Position numbers and translations under genes: made by a program
Notes under the pieces: generated by a model
The model's input: the letters and a program-made list of their open reading frames with translations, nothing else
Database searches by the model: none
Told to the model about the DNA's origin: nothing
Assembly (NCBI RefSeq): GCF_013131805.1
Contig: NZ_JABJRC010000001.1
Span: 1,054,001-1,118,000 of the forward strand
Direction: 5' to 3'
DNA: 64,000 bases
From: Kribbella sandramycini
GTDB taxonomy: Bacteria > Actinomycetota > Actinomycetes > Propionibacteriales > Kribbellaceae
Shown here: positions 43,172 to 50,841 of the stretch, one piece after another
How positions within the stretch are numbered: the stretch's first letter is position 1
Layout: each line of letters begins with the position of its first letter

Positions 43172-44332
43172 ATGGCGAAGATCCTCTGCGTGCTGTACGA
43201 CGACCCGACGACCGGCTACCCGAGGTCGTACGCCCGCGACGGCGTACCGGTGATCACGAGCTATCCCGGCGGCCAGACCGCGCCCACGCCGAAGGCGATC
43301 GACTTCACCCCGGGCGCGCTGCTCGGCAGCGTCTCGGGTGAGCTCGGCCTGCGCAGCTTCCTGGAGAGCCAGGGACACACGCTGGTCGTCACGTCGGACA
43401 AGGAAGGTGACGGCTCGGTTCTCGATCGCGAACTCCCCGACACCGATGTGGTGATCTCGCAACCGTTCTGGCCGGCCTATCTGACGGCGGAGCGGATCGC
43501 GAAGGCGCCGAATCTCAAGCTCGCCATCACCGCCGGCATCGGCTCCGACCACGTCGACCTGGACGCCGCCGTCCAGCACGGCGTGACCGTTGCCGAGGTC
43601 ACCTTCAGCAACAGCATCAGCGTCGCCGAGCACGTGGTGATGATGATCCTCGGGCTGGTCCGCAACTACATCCCGTCGTACCAGGTCGTCATCGACGGCG
43701 GGTGGAACATCGCCGACTGCGTCGCCCGCTCGTACGACCTCGAAGGGATGCACGTCGGCACGGTCGCGGCCGGCCGGATCGGTACGGCGGTGCTGCGGCG
43801 GCTCGCGCCGTTCGACGTGAACCTGCACTACACCGACCGGCATCGCCTGCCCGAGTCGGTCGAGCGCGAGCTCAACCTGACCTTCCACCCGAGCGCGGCC
43901 GACATGGTCCCGCACTGCGACGTCGTCACGATCAACGCGCCCCTGCACCCGGAGACGGAGGGGCTCTTCGGCGCGAAGCTGCTCGCGACGATGAAGCGCG
44001 GCGCCTACCTGATCAACACCGCGCGGGCGAAGATCGCCGACCGGGACGCGATCGTCCAGGCACTGGAGAGCGGTCAGCTCGCCGGATACGCCGGCGACGT
44101 CTGGTACCCGCAGCCCGCGCCGGCCGATCACCCCTGGCGGACGATGCCGCATCACGGCATGACGCCGCACATCTCCGGCTCGTCGCTGTCCGCCCAGGCC
44201 CGGTACGCCGCGGGCACCCGGGAGATCCTCGAGTCGTGGTTCGCGGGGACGCCGATCCGCGACGAGTACCTGATTGTTGACGGCGGGCGACTGGCGGGTA
44301 CCGGAGCGCATTCGTATTCGACGCGCATGTAA
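43172..44332 (+). CDS. fdh: NAD-dependent formate dehydrogenase
   Basis: The 386-residue 2-hydroxyacid-dehydrogenase-superfamily enzyme matches the metal-free FDH pattern: MAKILCVLYDDPTTGYP, TAGIGSDHVDL, the cofactor motif VGTVAAGRIG, NTARAKIADRDAI with the active-site Arg, and TPHISGSSLSAQARY with the catalytic His. It oxidises formate to CO2 with NAD in the cytosol. It is slightly shorter than the Pseudomonas enzyme. A good ribosome site (AAGGAG) precedes the ATG. It would remove formate released by the Frc/ThDP-enzyme operon a few kb away. Confidence 0.95.
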   Translation: MAKILCVLYDDPTTGYPRSYARDGVPVITSYPGGQTAPTPKAIDFTPGALLGSVSGELGLRSFLESQGHTLVVTSDKEGDGSVLDRELPDTDVVISQPFWPAYLTAERIAKAPNLKLAITAGIGSDHVDLDAAVQHGVTVAEVTFSNSISVAEHVVMMILGLVRNYIPSYQVVIDGGWNIADCVARSYDLEGMHVGTVAAGRIGTAVLRRLAPFDVNLHYTDRHRLPESVERELNLTFHPSAADMVPHCDVVTINAPLHPETEGLFGAKLLATMKRGAYLINTARAKIADRDAIVQALESGQLAGYAGDVWYPQPAPADHPWRTMPHHGMTPHISGSSLSAQARYAAGTREILESWFAGTPIRDEYLIVDGGRLAGTGAHSYSTRM

Positions 44333-44381
44333 GCAGCATCACGTGAGACGCGGGCATAACCGGCCAGTACACCTGGTTCAA

Positions 44382-44389
44382 TGTATACA
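44382..44389. promoter_or_regulatory. Second TGTATACA palindrome, before the small ORF
   Basis: The 11-mer ATGTATACAGA (44381-44391) repeats that at 42117. It lies 46 bases upstream of a 53-residue small gene. A second palindrome, GCTCCC-CC-GGGAGC (44409-44422), lies between it and the ribosome site. Confidence 0.4.
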
Positions 44390-44435
44390 GAAGCCAGAAT
44401 TCAAGGAAGCTCCCCCGGGAGCAGGAAGGAAAGCA

Positions 44436-44597
44436 ATGATTTTCACCCGTAGGTTCGGTGCTCTGGCGGCGCGCCCGCAGTTCCCGGATGCCCCGGAGCT
44501 GCAGCATGAGCTGAACACCCCCGTGGACCTGGACGCCGAGCTCGCCCAACTGACCGAGACGGACGAGCGTCGGCACGCCGACGAGTCGGCCGCGTAA
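44436..44597 (+). CDS. Small protein (53 aa) downstream of fdh
   Basis: A short frame MIFTRRFGALAARPQFPDAP... with a strong ribosome site (AGGAAGG) six bases before ATG. Residues 1-12 are basic and hydrophobic; the rest is acidic (AELAQLTETDERRHADESAA) and helix-prone. No cysteines, no known family recognised. Its good ribosome site, separate promoter-like element upstream, and position between fdh and a GntR regulator support it being real. It could be a small accessory or regulatory peptide. Confidence 0.6.
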   Translation: MIFTRRFGALAARPQFPDAPELQHELNTPVDLDAELAQLTETDERRHADESAA

Positions 44598-44653
44598 GCG
44601 ACCGGCCTGAGCGATCGACCCCAAGGCTGCGAAAAGAACCAACTATGTACGGT

Positions 44654-44688
44654 CATGGCACTTGGTAGACTGTCTACCAAGTGCCATG
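44654..44688. promoter_or_regulatory. 35-bp palindrome upstream of the GntR gene
   Basis: A perfect 16-bp inverted repeat with a CTG centre: left arm 44654-44669 begins CATGGCACTTGGTAGA, right arm 44673-44688 begins TCTACCAAGTGCC. It ends 43 bases upstream of the GntR start. It is the longest perfect palindrome I found here and is likely the GntR operator, or a transcription stop between the small ORF and GntR, or both. Confidence 0.8.
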
Positions 44689-44731
44689 CTGTTGCTCCAG
44701 AGGTGTCACAGCGAGAACCGGGAAGGACCTC

Positions 44732-45487
44732 ATGACCACGATCAGCGCAGGCCAAGGGGCGGGGACCGAACCGGCTGGAGTGCGGCATGTGAAGCGGCCG
44801 CAGCCGTTGCGCGAGTCGGTCTACGAGGCGCTCACCGAGATGATCATCGACGGCACACTGGAGCGCGGCCGGCACCTCGTCGAGGTCGAGCTGGCCGGCA
44901 TGCTCGGCGTCTCCCGGCAGCCGGTTCGCGAGGCCCTGCAGCGGCTGAACAACGAAGGCTGGGTCGACCTGCGGCCCGGTTTCGGCGCGATGGTCCACGT
45001 CCCCGCGGAAGATGAGGTCGACCAGTTGCTCGCGGCCCGCGCCGCCCTGGAGTCGGAGTCCGCGCGCCTCGCCGCGCGGCATGCCACCAAGGAGGATCTG
45101 GCCAAGCTCAAGGAGCTGTGCAAGGTCGGTACGGCGTACCACGAGGCCGGTGACACCGACGGCGCTGTCCGGACGAACGGCGAGCTGCACAGCTTCATCA
45201 CGCAGATGTCGGGCAACCGGTTCCTGATGGACTTCGCAGCCCAGGTCGACCGCCGCGTCCGCTGGTACTACACGCCGCTGGCGCCCGTCCGCGGCGCGGC
45301 CTCGTGGCGTGAGCACAGCCGGCTGGTCAAGGCCATCTCCGAGGGCGACGAGGACAAGTCGGCCCAGATCATGCGTGAGCACACCGAGCACACCCGCAAG
45401 GCCTACCACGACCTGCGCGCCGAGCAGGGGCCTGCCGAGACCCCGGCCGAGCCGGATGGCCCGCGCCGCCGACGCCGTACGCCGTAG
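44732..45487 (+). CDS. GntR-family regulator with FCD domain
   Basis: The 251-residue protein has the GntR winged helix LRESVYEALTEMIIDGTLERGRHLVEVELAGMLGVSRQPVREALQRLNNEGWV (about residues 30-82) and an all-helical FCD ligand domain with the metal-binding histidines in ELHSFITQMSGN and REHSRLVKAIS, REHTEHTRKAYH. GGAAGGA precedes the ATG. FCD regulators sense carboxylic acids such as oxalate-pathway acids, lactate or glycolate. It is a candidate for the regulon marked by CATACCG(T/C)ATG elements. An acyltransferase gene follows immediately. Confidence 0.92.
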   Translation: MTTISAGQGAGTEPAGVRHVKRPQPLRESVYEALTEMIIDGTLERGRHLVEVELAGMLGVSRQPVREALQRLNNEGWVDLRPGFGAMVHVPAEDEVDQLLAARAALESESARLAARHATKEDLAKLKELCKVGTAYHEAGDTDGAVRTNGELHSFITQMSGNRFLMDFAAQVDRRVRWYYTPLAPVRGAASWREHSRLVKAISEGDEDKSAQIMREHTEHTRKAYHDLRAEQGPAETPAEPDGPRRRRRTP

Positions 45488-46066
45488 GTGAAGCTCAAGC
45501 TCTGGGTGCAGAAGTGGCGCTGGTACGAGCGCAACTCGCTGCCCTGGAACCGGGCGCGGATCCACTGGGAGCTGATGCGCCGGGAGGCGTTCGCGCGCTG
45601 GCCGCTGCAGGGCAATGTGCTGGCGGCCCTCCGCGACGGGCGGCTCGAGATCGGCGCCCACGCGCACCTCGAGCCCAACGTCTGGATCACCGTCGGCGAC
45701 GACGCCAAGGTCCGGATCGGCGCGGGAACCTTCCTCAACATCGCCGTCATGGTCGCGGCCCTGGACGAGGTCGAGATCGGCGCGCACTGCATGCTCGCCA
45801 ACGGCTGTTTCGTCACCGATTCCAACCACCGCTTCGACGACCCCGACCGCCCGGTCCCCTGGCAAGGCTTCACCTCCAAGGGCCCGACCCGGATCGGCGA
45901 CAACGTCTGGCTCGGCGCGAACGTCGTCGTCACCAGCGGCGTCACCATCGGCGAGCGCTGCGTCATCGGCGCCAACAGCGTCGTCACCCACGACATCCCG
46001 CCCTACTCCATCGCCGCCGGCGCCCCGGCAAAGGTCCTCCGCACGATCACGTACGCGGAGGACTGA
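45488..46066 (+). CDS. Hexapeptide-repeat acyltransferase
   Basis: The 192-residue protein has left-handed beta-helix hexapeptide repeats from about residue 50 on: IGAHAHLEPNVWITVGDDAKVRIGAGTFLNIAVMV, IGAHCMLANGCFVTDSNHRF, IGDNVWLGANVVVTSGVTIGERCVIGANSVVTHDIP. The conserved His is in SNHRFDD. The family transfers acetyl or succinyl groups to sugars or amines. GTG begins directly after the GntR stop (TAG-GTG), so the genes are translationally coupled. Confidence 0.88.
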   Translation: MKLKLWVQKWRWYERNSLPWNRARIHWELMRREAFARWPLQGNVLAALRDGRLEIGAHAHLEPNVWITVGDDAKVRIGAGTFLNIAVMVAALDEVEIGAHCMLANGCFVTDSNHRFDDPDRPVPWQGFTSKGPTRIGDNVWLGANVVVTSGVTIGERCVIGANSVVTHDIPPYSIAAGAPAKVLRTITYAED

Positions 46067-46313
46067 CGCCCTGCCGGCGCGCCCGCAGCCGGAGCGCGAC
46101 ACCGACGGCCACCACCAGCGGCAACGCCGCCACGCAGCCGACCTTGAGCACGTCGTTGTCGAGCGCCAGCCCGAGGATCAGTAGCCCGAGCAAGCCGTAG
46201 AACAGGTTGCCGTACCAGGTGCCGATGACGTGCCGATCGAACACCACTAGGTGCACGACGACGGCAATCACGAACGGCAGAACCAGCCACCAGGACTCCA
46301 GCACGCTCGTCAT
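46047..46313 (-). CDS. Small multi-pass membrane protein (88 aa)
   Basis: Starts MTSVLESWWLVLPFVIAVVVHLVVFDR and has three hydrophobic helices before a basic C-tail. I do not recognise the family. It overlaps the convergent acyltransferase gene by 20 bases and is coupled at ATGA to a second, even smaller membrane-protein gene upstream. Confidence 0.6.
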   Translation of the reverse strand: MTSVLESWWLVLPFVIAVVVHLVVFDRHVIGTWYGNLFYGLLGLLILGLALDNDVLKVGCVAALPLVVAVGVALRLRARRQGVSPPRT

Positions 46314-46480
46314 GGGCGGGCGCGGACCAGTTTGTAGGTGCCGATGGTGAGATTGACGAGGCCTGCGCCCAGCAGGATGAGGGGCGAGTAGCCGAAGAAG
46401 CTGGTATCGGTGGCGAAGAGGACGACGGCGGCGAGCACCGCGAGGGCGCCGGGAGCCATCGACAGCCATAGGCGGTTCAT
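46310..46480 (-). CDS. Very small membrane protein (56 aa)
   Basis: A 56-residue frame, MNRLWLSMAPGALAVLAAVVLFATD..., with two predicted membrane helices (APGALAVLAAVVLFATD and SPLILLGAGLVNLTIGTY) and a basic end KLVRARP. Its TGA overlaps the next gene's ATG in an ATGA junction, which supports translation. There is no clear ribosome site before the ATG, so it may be leaderless. Function unknown. Confidence 0.5.
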   Translation of the reverse strand: MNRLWLSMAPGALAVLAAVVLFATDTSFFGYSPLILLGAGLVNLTIGTYKLVRARP

Positions 46481-46511
46481 GGGCCCGATTGTCGCCGACG
46501 GACGGGGCAGG

Positions 46512-46549
46512 CGCCCGCCCGCAGACCGGGAGGGGGCTGCGGGCGGGCG
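46512..46549 (-). terminator. Terminator at the end of the oxalate operon
   Basis: CGCCCGCCCGCAG and CTGCGGGCGGGCG form a perfect 13-bp stem around a 12-nt purine-rich loop, 14 bases past the stop of the last operon gene. It marks the end of a roughly 7.3-kb minus-strand operon. Confidence 0.85.
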
Positions 46550-46562
46550 GCAGGGGAACGGG

Positions 46563-47096
46563 CTAGGCGACGCGTTTTTTGCGGCCGCGGCCGGTGGCGG
46601 CTTTGCGGGCCTCCAGGGCTGCGGCGAGGTGGGCGTACTGCTCGACCGTACGGCGGGCGTAGCGGTTGTGGGGCAGGATACGGGGCCACCAGTGGCGGCC
46701 GAGTTGTTCGTGCATCCAGAGGAAGCCGATCGCGAAGCCCATGCTGATCAGGGCCCGGAAGGCGAGGAACTTCCAGGGCTCCGGCGGGAGGCCGGGGCTG
46801 CCCGCGATCGCCCACTCGGTGACGATCGCGTGCGCCATCAGGGCGAGTGGGAACGCGATCACCCAGTAGACCGCCGCCGGCGCGAACACTCCGGCGGGGA
46901 CTTTGCCGAAGGCCATCAGGGCGGCGTACCCGGCGCCGAACAGCAGGAGCGGGACGCCGAGACCGAGCCCGGTCACGACCGCCGTGCCGAACGGCTGGCC
47001 GGCGATCGAGCCGAGGATGCCGGCCACCACCCCGGCCGCGACGCCCACCGTCGCGGCCGGAGCGCAGAACTCCGCGAGTTGCTTCAGCTCGGACAT
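46563..47096 (-). CDS. Membrane protein, last gene of the oxalate operon
   Basis: The 177-residue protein has about four or five hydrophobic helices (VGVAAGVVAGILGSIAG, VVTGLGLGVPLLLFGAGYAALMAF, FAPAAVYWVIAFPLALMAHAIV, FLAFRALISMGFAIGFLWM) and a basic C-terminal tail (GRGRKKRVA). No family recognised. It starts one base after the transporter stop, so it is co-translated. It could be a partner subunit of the Nramp-like transporter. Confidence 0.72.
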   Translation of the reverse strand: MSELKQLAEFCAPAATVGVAAGVVAGILGSIAGQPFGTAVVTGLGLGVPLLLFGAGYAALMAFGKVPAGVFAPAAVYWVIAFPLALMAHAIVTEWAIAGSPGLPPEPWKFLAFRALISMGFAIGFLWMHEQLGRHWWPRILPHNRYARRTVEQYAHLAAALEARKAATGRGRKKRVA

Positions 47097-47097
47097 G

Positions 47098-48597
47098 TCA
47101 GCCCACTGCCACGCCGAAGCGGAAGAGGCAGTAGAACAACATGCCCAGGTAGAACACCGCGCCGAAGCCGATGATCGCGTTCCGCACCGGGCCGGGACGG
47201 ATCTTCTTGGGCAGCAGCTTGTTGTTCACCAGGAGCAACACGATGCAGTAGGCGCCCATCGCGAACGTGGACAGGAAGGCCAGCGTGTCCAGGATCCCGG
47301 CCGGGCCGTCGGCCGGGCCGAACAGCAGGATCAGGATGCCGAAGACGATCACGCCCCACAGGAACCCGGCGTACAGCCGCGACATCGAGAACCGCTTCGC
47401 GCCGGGCACGAAGTAGTACGTCATGTCCGCCTGGCCACGGGAGAACGAGTCGAACAGGCCGAGGGTCGCGTTCAGGCCGATCAGCGCGATGAACGCGAAG
47501 AACAGCGTGCCCAGGATCGGCGAGCCGGCCGAGGCGAACGCGTCGGACATCGCCTTCAGCGCCGCTTCCCGGTCACCGCCCTCGATCAGCGAGGCGACGT
47601 TCGGGTTCGTCCGGGCCGCCGACATGGCCAGCACGGTGAACGAGATCGTCACCAGCATCGTGATACCCCAGAAGAGCAGCAGCGCGTCGAACGTCACCCA
47701 CTTGCGCCAGCCCTTCCACTTGGCCATCTCCGCCGGGTCCTCGGTGTCGAACATGAAACCCCGCGACGGCATCGACTCAGCCTCGCCGGCCGACCGCAGC
47801 CCGCGGATCTTCGGGATGTGCGCGCCCATCCCGGCGCCGCTGTCGCGCAGCTGCAGCGTGTACCACATCTGCTGCATACCGGACGGCCCCGCGAACGCGA
47901 TCGAGCCGACCACGACCGGGAACCAGGCCGCCGTCATCGCCTCCTGCGGGAAGAAGCCGACCGCGAACATCCCGGAGACCGTCCGGGCCAGGTCGTCCCA
48001 GCTGCCGACGATCGCCGCGATCACCGACGTCCCGACGACCAGGAAGCCGATCAGCAGACCGAGCAGCTTCTCCAGGAAGTTGTAGATGACCGACAGCAGA
48101 CTGAACAGCACACCGACGAACACCAGAGCCACGCACGCGGTGATCTGCCAGGGTATTCCGGTCACTTCCTCGAACGCGGCGGCGCCGGCCGACAGATGGC
48201 CGGGCCACATGTAGATCAGGATCGCCGCGACGTAGAAGAACCACATCAACGGTTTGAAGATCCGGGCGGCGCCGAAGAAGATGCTCTCCCCGGTCGCCAT
48301 CGCGTACCGGGCCATCTCCAGCAGGACGAACGCCTGCAGCGTGACGCCGACCATGAACAGCCAGCGGATGTCCGGCCCGAAGACCAGCACCAGCCGCGGC
48401 CACATGTACGACTCCCCCATCCCCACGCCCAGCGCGACCAGGAACACGGTCGGGCCGAGGATGTGGATGGACGGCGGCGCGTCCGGCAGTTTCCGGATCG
48501 GCATCGGCTCCAGCCGGCCGGCCTTCCAGACCTTCTCGGTGACGGCCGCCGCGGCGGGCTCGTCGGGCACTTCTGAGGTCTTGCTTGTGACGTCCAA
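47098..48597 (-). CDS. Divergent Nramp-superfamily transporter
   Basis: The 499-residue protein has about eleven or twelve helices in the Nramp (SLC11/APC) layout. In canonical Nramp helix 1 carries DPGN and helix 6 MPH; here the aligned helix 1 segment reads LGPTVFLVALGVGMGESYMW (GMGE for DPGN) and helix 6 AGPSGMQQMWYTLQ with no MPH. It is therefore a divergent member that probably does not carry Mn2+ or Fe2+ in the usual way. Co-transcribed with the oxalyl-CoA genes, so oxalate or an oxalate-metal complex is a plausible cargo; Mg2+ is another. Confidence high for family, low for substrate. Confidence 0.85.
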   Translation of the reverse strand: MDVTSKTSEVPDEPAAAAVTEKVWKAGRLEPMPIRKLPDAPPSIHILGPTVFLVALGVGMGESYMWPRLVLVFGPDIRWLFMVGVTLQAFVLLEMARYAMATGESIFFGAARIFKPLMWFFYVAAILIYMWPGHLSAGAAAFEEVTGIPWQITACVALVFVGVLFSLLSVIYNFLEKLLGLLIGFLVVGTSVIAAIVGSWDDLARTVSGMFAVGFFPQEAMTAAWFPVVVGSIAFAGPSGMQQMWYTLQLRDSGAGMGAHIPKIRGLRSAGEAESMPSRGFMFDTEDPAEMAKWKGWRKWVTFDALLLFWGITMLVTISFTVLAMSAARTNPNVASLIEGGDREAALKAMSDAFASAGSPILGTLFFAFIALIGLNATLGLFDSFSRGQADMTYYFVPGAKRFSMSRLYAGFLWGVIVFGILILLFGPADGPAGILDTLAFLSTFAMGAYCIVLLLVNNKLLPKKIRPGPVRNAIIGFGAVFYLGMLFYCLFRFGVAVG

Positions 48598-48664
48598 GGC
48601 GGACTCCTTAGATCGACGCCAGGCAAACTATTGATCGAACCCCCGCTGACCCAACCCCTCCTCC

Positions 48665-50809
48665 TTATGAGCCGAGCGGTCCCGCGTTGCGGGCCCAGCG
48701 GTACTTGGCGCCGAGCACCTGGACCGGTGTCTCGGTGGTGTACGGATATGCGACCACGCCGTGGTCGAACAGGTACTGGGCGGCCTCCTCGACCTCGACG
48801 TCACCCGACAGCGATGCGACGACGGGTTTGTCGATGCCCTGGGCCCGGTACTCCTCGACCACCTCGGCGACCAGCTTCGCGAACACCATCGGCGGTGTCA
48901 CGATCGTGTGCCAGTAACCGAGGATCAGCGCATGGATCCGCTCGTCGGTGAGCCCGAGCGCGATCGTGTTCCGGTACGTCGACGGCGGCTCGCCCCCGGT
49001 GATGTCGACCGGGTTGCCGGCCGCACCGAACGGCGGGATGAACTTGCGGAAGGCCGCGTCCAGGTCGTCGGGGATGTCCATCAGCGTCAGCCCGGCGTCC
49101 ACGCAGGCGTCCGAGAGCAGGACGCCGGAGCCGCCGGCACCGGTGATGATGACGACGTTCTCACCCTTCGGGGTCGGCAGCAGCGGGATGCCCCGGGCGT
49201 ACTGGAGCATCTCGTTCAGCCCCGGGGCCCGGACGACGCCGCTCTGCCGGAGGATGTCGTCGTACACCTTGTCGTTACCGGCCAGGGCGCCGGTGTGCGA
49301 GCTGGCCGCCCGCGCGCCCAGATCCGTCCGGCCGGCCTTCAGCACGACGACCGGCTTCTTCTTGGAGACCCGCGCCGCCGTCTCGGCGAACGCCCGGCCG
49401 TCTTTGAGATCCTCAAGGTGCATGGCGATCAGGTTGGTGTTGTCGTCGTTCTCGAAGAACGTCAGGAGGTCATCCTCGTCGATGTCGGCCTTGTTGCCTA
49501 CCCCAACGATCGCGGAGACGCCCATCCGGCTGGACCGGCTGAATCCGAGGATCGCCATCCCGATTCCGCCCGACTGTGATGAGAGCGCTACCGAGCCGCG
49601 GACGTCGTACGGCGTGCAGAACGTCGCGCAGAGACTCTCCGGCAGGTAGTAGTAGCCGTAGATGTTCGGCCCGAGGATCCGGACGTCGTGTTTGCGGGCG
49701 ATCGCGACGACCTCGTCCTGGAGCTCGTGCTCCCCGGTCTCGGCGAACCCGGACGGGATCAGGATCGCGCCCGCCACGCCCTTCGCGCCGCACTGCTCGA
49801 GCGCGCCGCCGACGAACTTGGCCGGGACGGCGAACACCGCGACGTCCACATCGCCCGGGACGTCCAGGATCGACGGGAACGCCTTCAGCCCGAGGACCTC
49901 GCCGCCCTTGGGGTTGATCGGGTAGATGTCCCCGGCATACCCGCCGTTGACCAGGTTCTTCATCACCGAGTTGCCGATCTTGCCGTCCTCGTTGGACGCG
50001 CCGATCACGGCCACCGCACGCGGTTTCATGATCCGGGTCATCGCGGTCAGGATCTCGTCCTGGCTGTACCGCTCGACCTCCTTGCCGGCCTCGGCGTCCA
50101 CGATGATCCGGAAGTCGACCGCGGTGGCGCCGTCCGGCCCGGCGAGCACCGGGTTCAGGTCCACCTCGGCGAACTGCGGGAAATCGGTGACCAGGTCGGA
50201 CAACCGCTTGACCAGGTCACCGAGCGCATCCTTGTCCACCGGCTTGGCGCCGCGGACACCTTCGAGCATCTCGTGCGCGTCGATCCCGTCGATCATCTCC
50301 CGCGCCTCGGCGTCGTTCAGCGGCGCCAGCCGGAACGTCACGTCCTTCAGCACCTCGACCAGGACGCCGCCGAGTCCGAACGCGACCACCTTGCCGAAGG
50401 TCTGGTCGGTGACCGACCCGACGATCACCTCCTGGACGTCGCCGCCGGTGACCAGCATCTTCTGCACCTGGACGCCGGTGATGTCGGCGTCCGCCTTGTA
50501 CGCCTTCGCGTTCGCGACGATCTGCTCGTACGCCGTCCGCGCCGCCGCCGCGCTGTCGACGCCGACGATCACCCCGCCGGCATCGGTCTTGTGCAGGATG
50601 TCCGGCGAGGAGATCTTGAGGACGACCGGGAAACCGATCTCGGCCGCGAGACCGGCTGCTCCCTCGGCAGTCGTGGCCAGCCCCTCACCCGGCGTCGGGA
50701 TCCCGTACGCGTCCGCGACCAGCTTGGCCTCGGGCGCGCTCAGCGAGGTGCGGCCGTCCGCCAGAGCCTGGTCGAGGATGGTCCGGACTGCTGCCTTGTC
50801 ATAGGTCAT
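48665..50809 (-). CDS. ADP-forming acyl-CoA synthetase, fused beta-alpha
   Basis: The 714-residue enzyme fuses an N-terminal ATP-grasp part (residues about 1-235, FPVVLKISSPDILHKTDAGGV) to a CoA-binding and succinyl-CoA-ligase-like part (KPRAVAVIGASNEDGKIGNSV; phospho-His in ASSHTGALAGND). It converts an acid, CoA and ATP to acyl-CoA, ADP and phosphate, reversibly. Known members use acetate and other acids. Lying between Frc and the transporter, it may make oxalyl-CoA or salvage formyl- or acetyl-CoA. Start at 50809 with GGAG eight bases upstream. Confidence 0.93.
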   Translation of the reverse strand: MTYDKAAVRTILDQALADGRTSLSAPEAKLVADAYGIPTPGEGLATTAEGAAGLAAEIGFPVVLKISSPDILHKTDAGGVIVGVDSAAAARTAYEQIVANAKAYKADADITGVQVQKMLVTGGDVQEVIVGSVTDQTFGKVVAFGLGGVLVEVLKDVTFRLAPLNDAEAREMIDGIDAHEMLEGVRGAKPVDKDALGDLVKRLSDLVTDFPQFAEVDLNPVLAGPDGATAVDFRIIVDAEAGKEVERYSQDEILTAMTRIMKPRAVAVIGASNEDGKIGNSVMKNLVNGGYAGDIYPINPKGGEVLGLKAFPSILDVPGDVDVAVFAVPAKFVGGALEQCGAKGVAGAILIPSGFAETGEHELQDEVVAIARKHDVRILGPNIYGYYYLPESLCATFCTPYDVRGSVALSSQSGGIGMAILGFSRSSRMGVSAIVGVGNKADIDEDDLLTFFENDDNTNLIAMHLEDLKDGRAFAETAARVSKKKPVVVLKAGRTDLGARAASSHTGALAGNDKVYDDILRQSGVVRAPGLNEMLQYARGIPLLPTPKGENVVIITGAGGSGVLLSDACVDAGLTLMDIPDDLDAAFRKFIPPFGAAGNPVDITGGEPPSTYRNTIALGLTDERIHALILGYWHTIVTPPMVFAKLVAEVVEEYRAQGIDKPVVASLSGDVEVEEAAQYLFDHGVVAYPYTTETPVQVLGAKYRWARNAGPLGS

Positions 50810-50841
50810 GCGATGGACTCCAATTCGCAAGAGAGGTGGCG

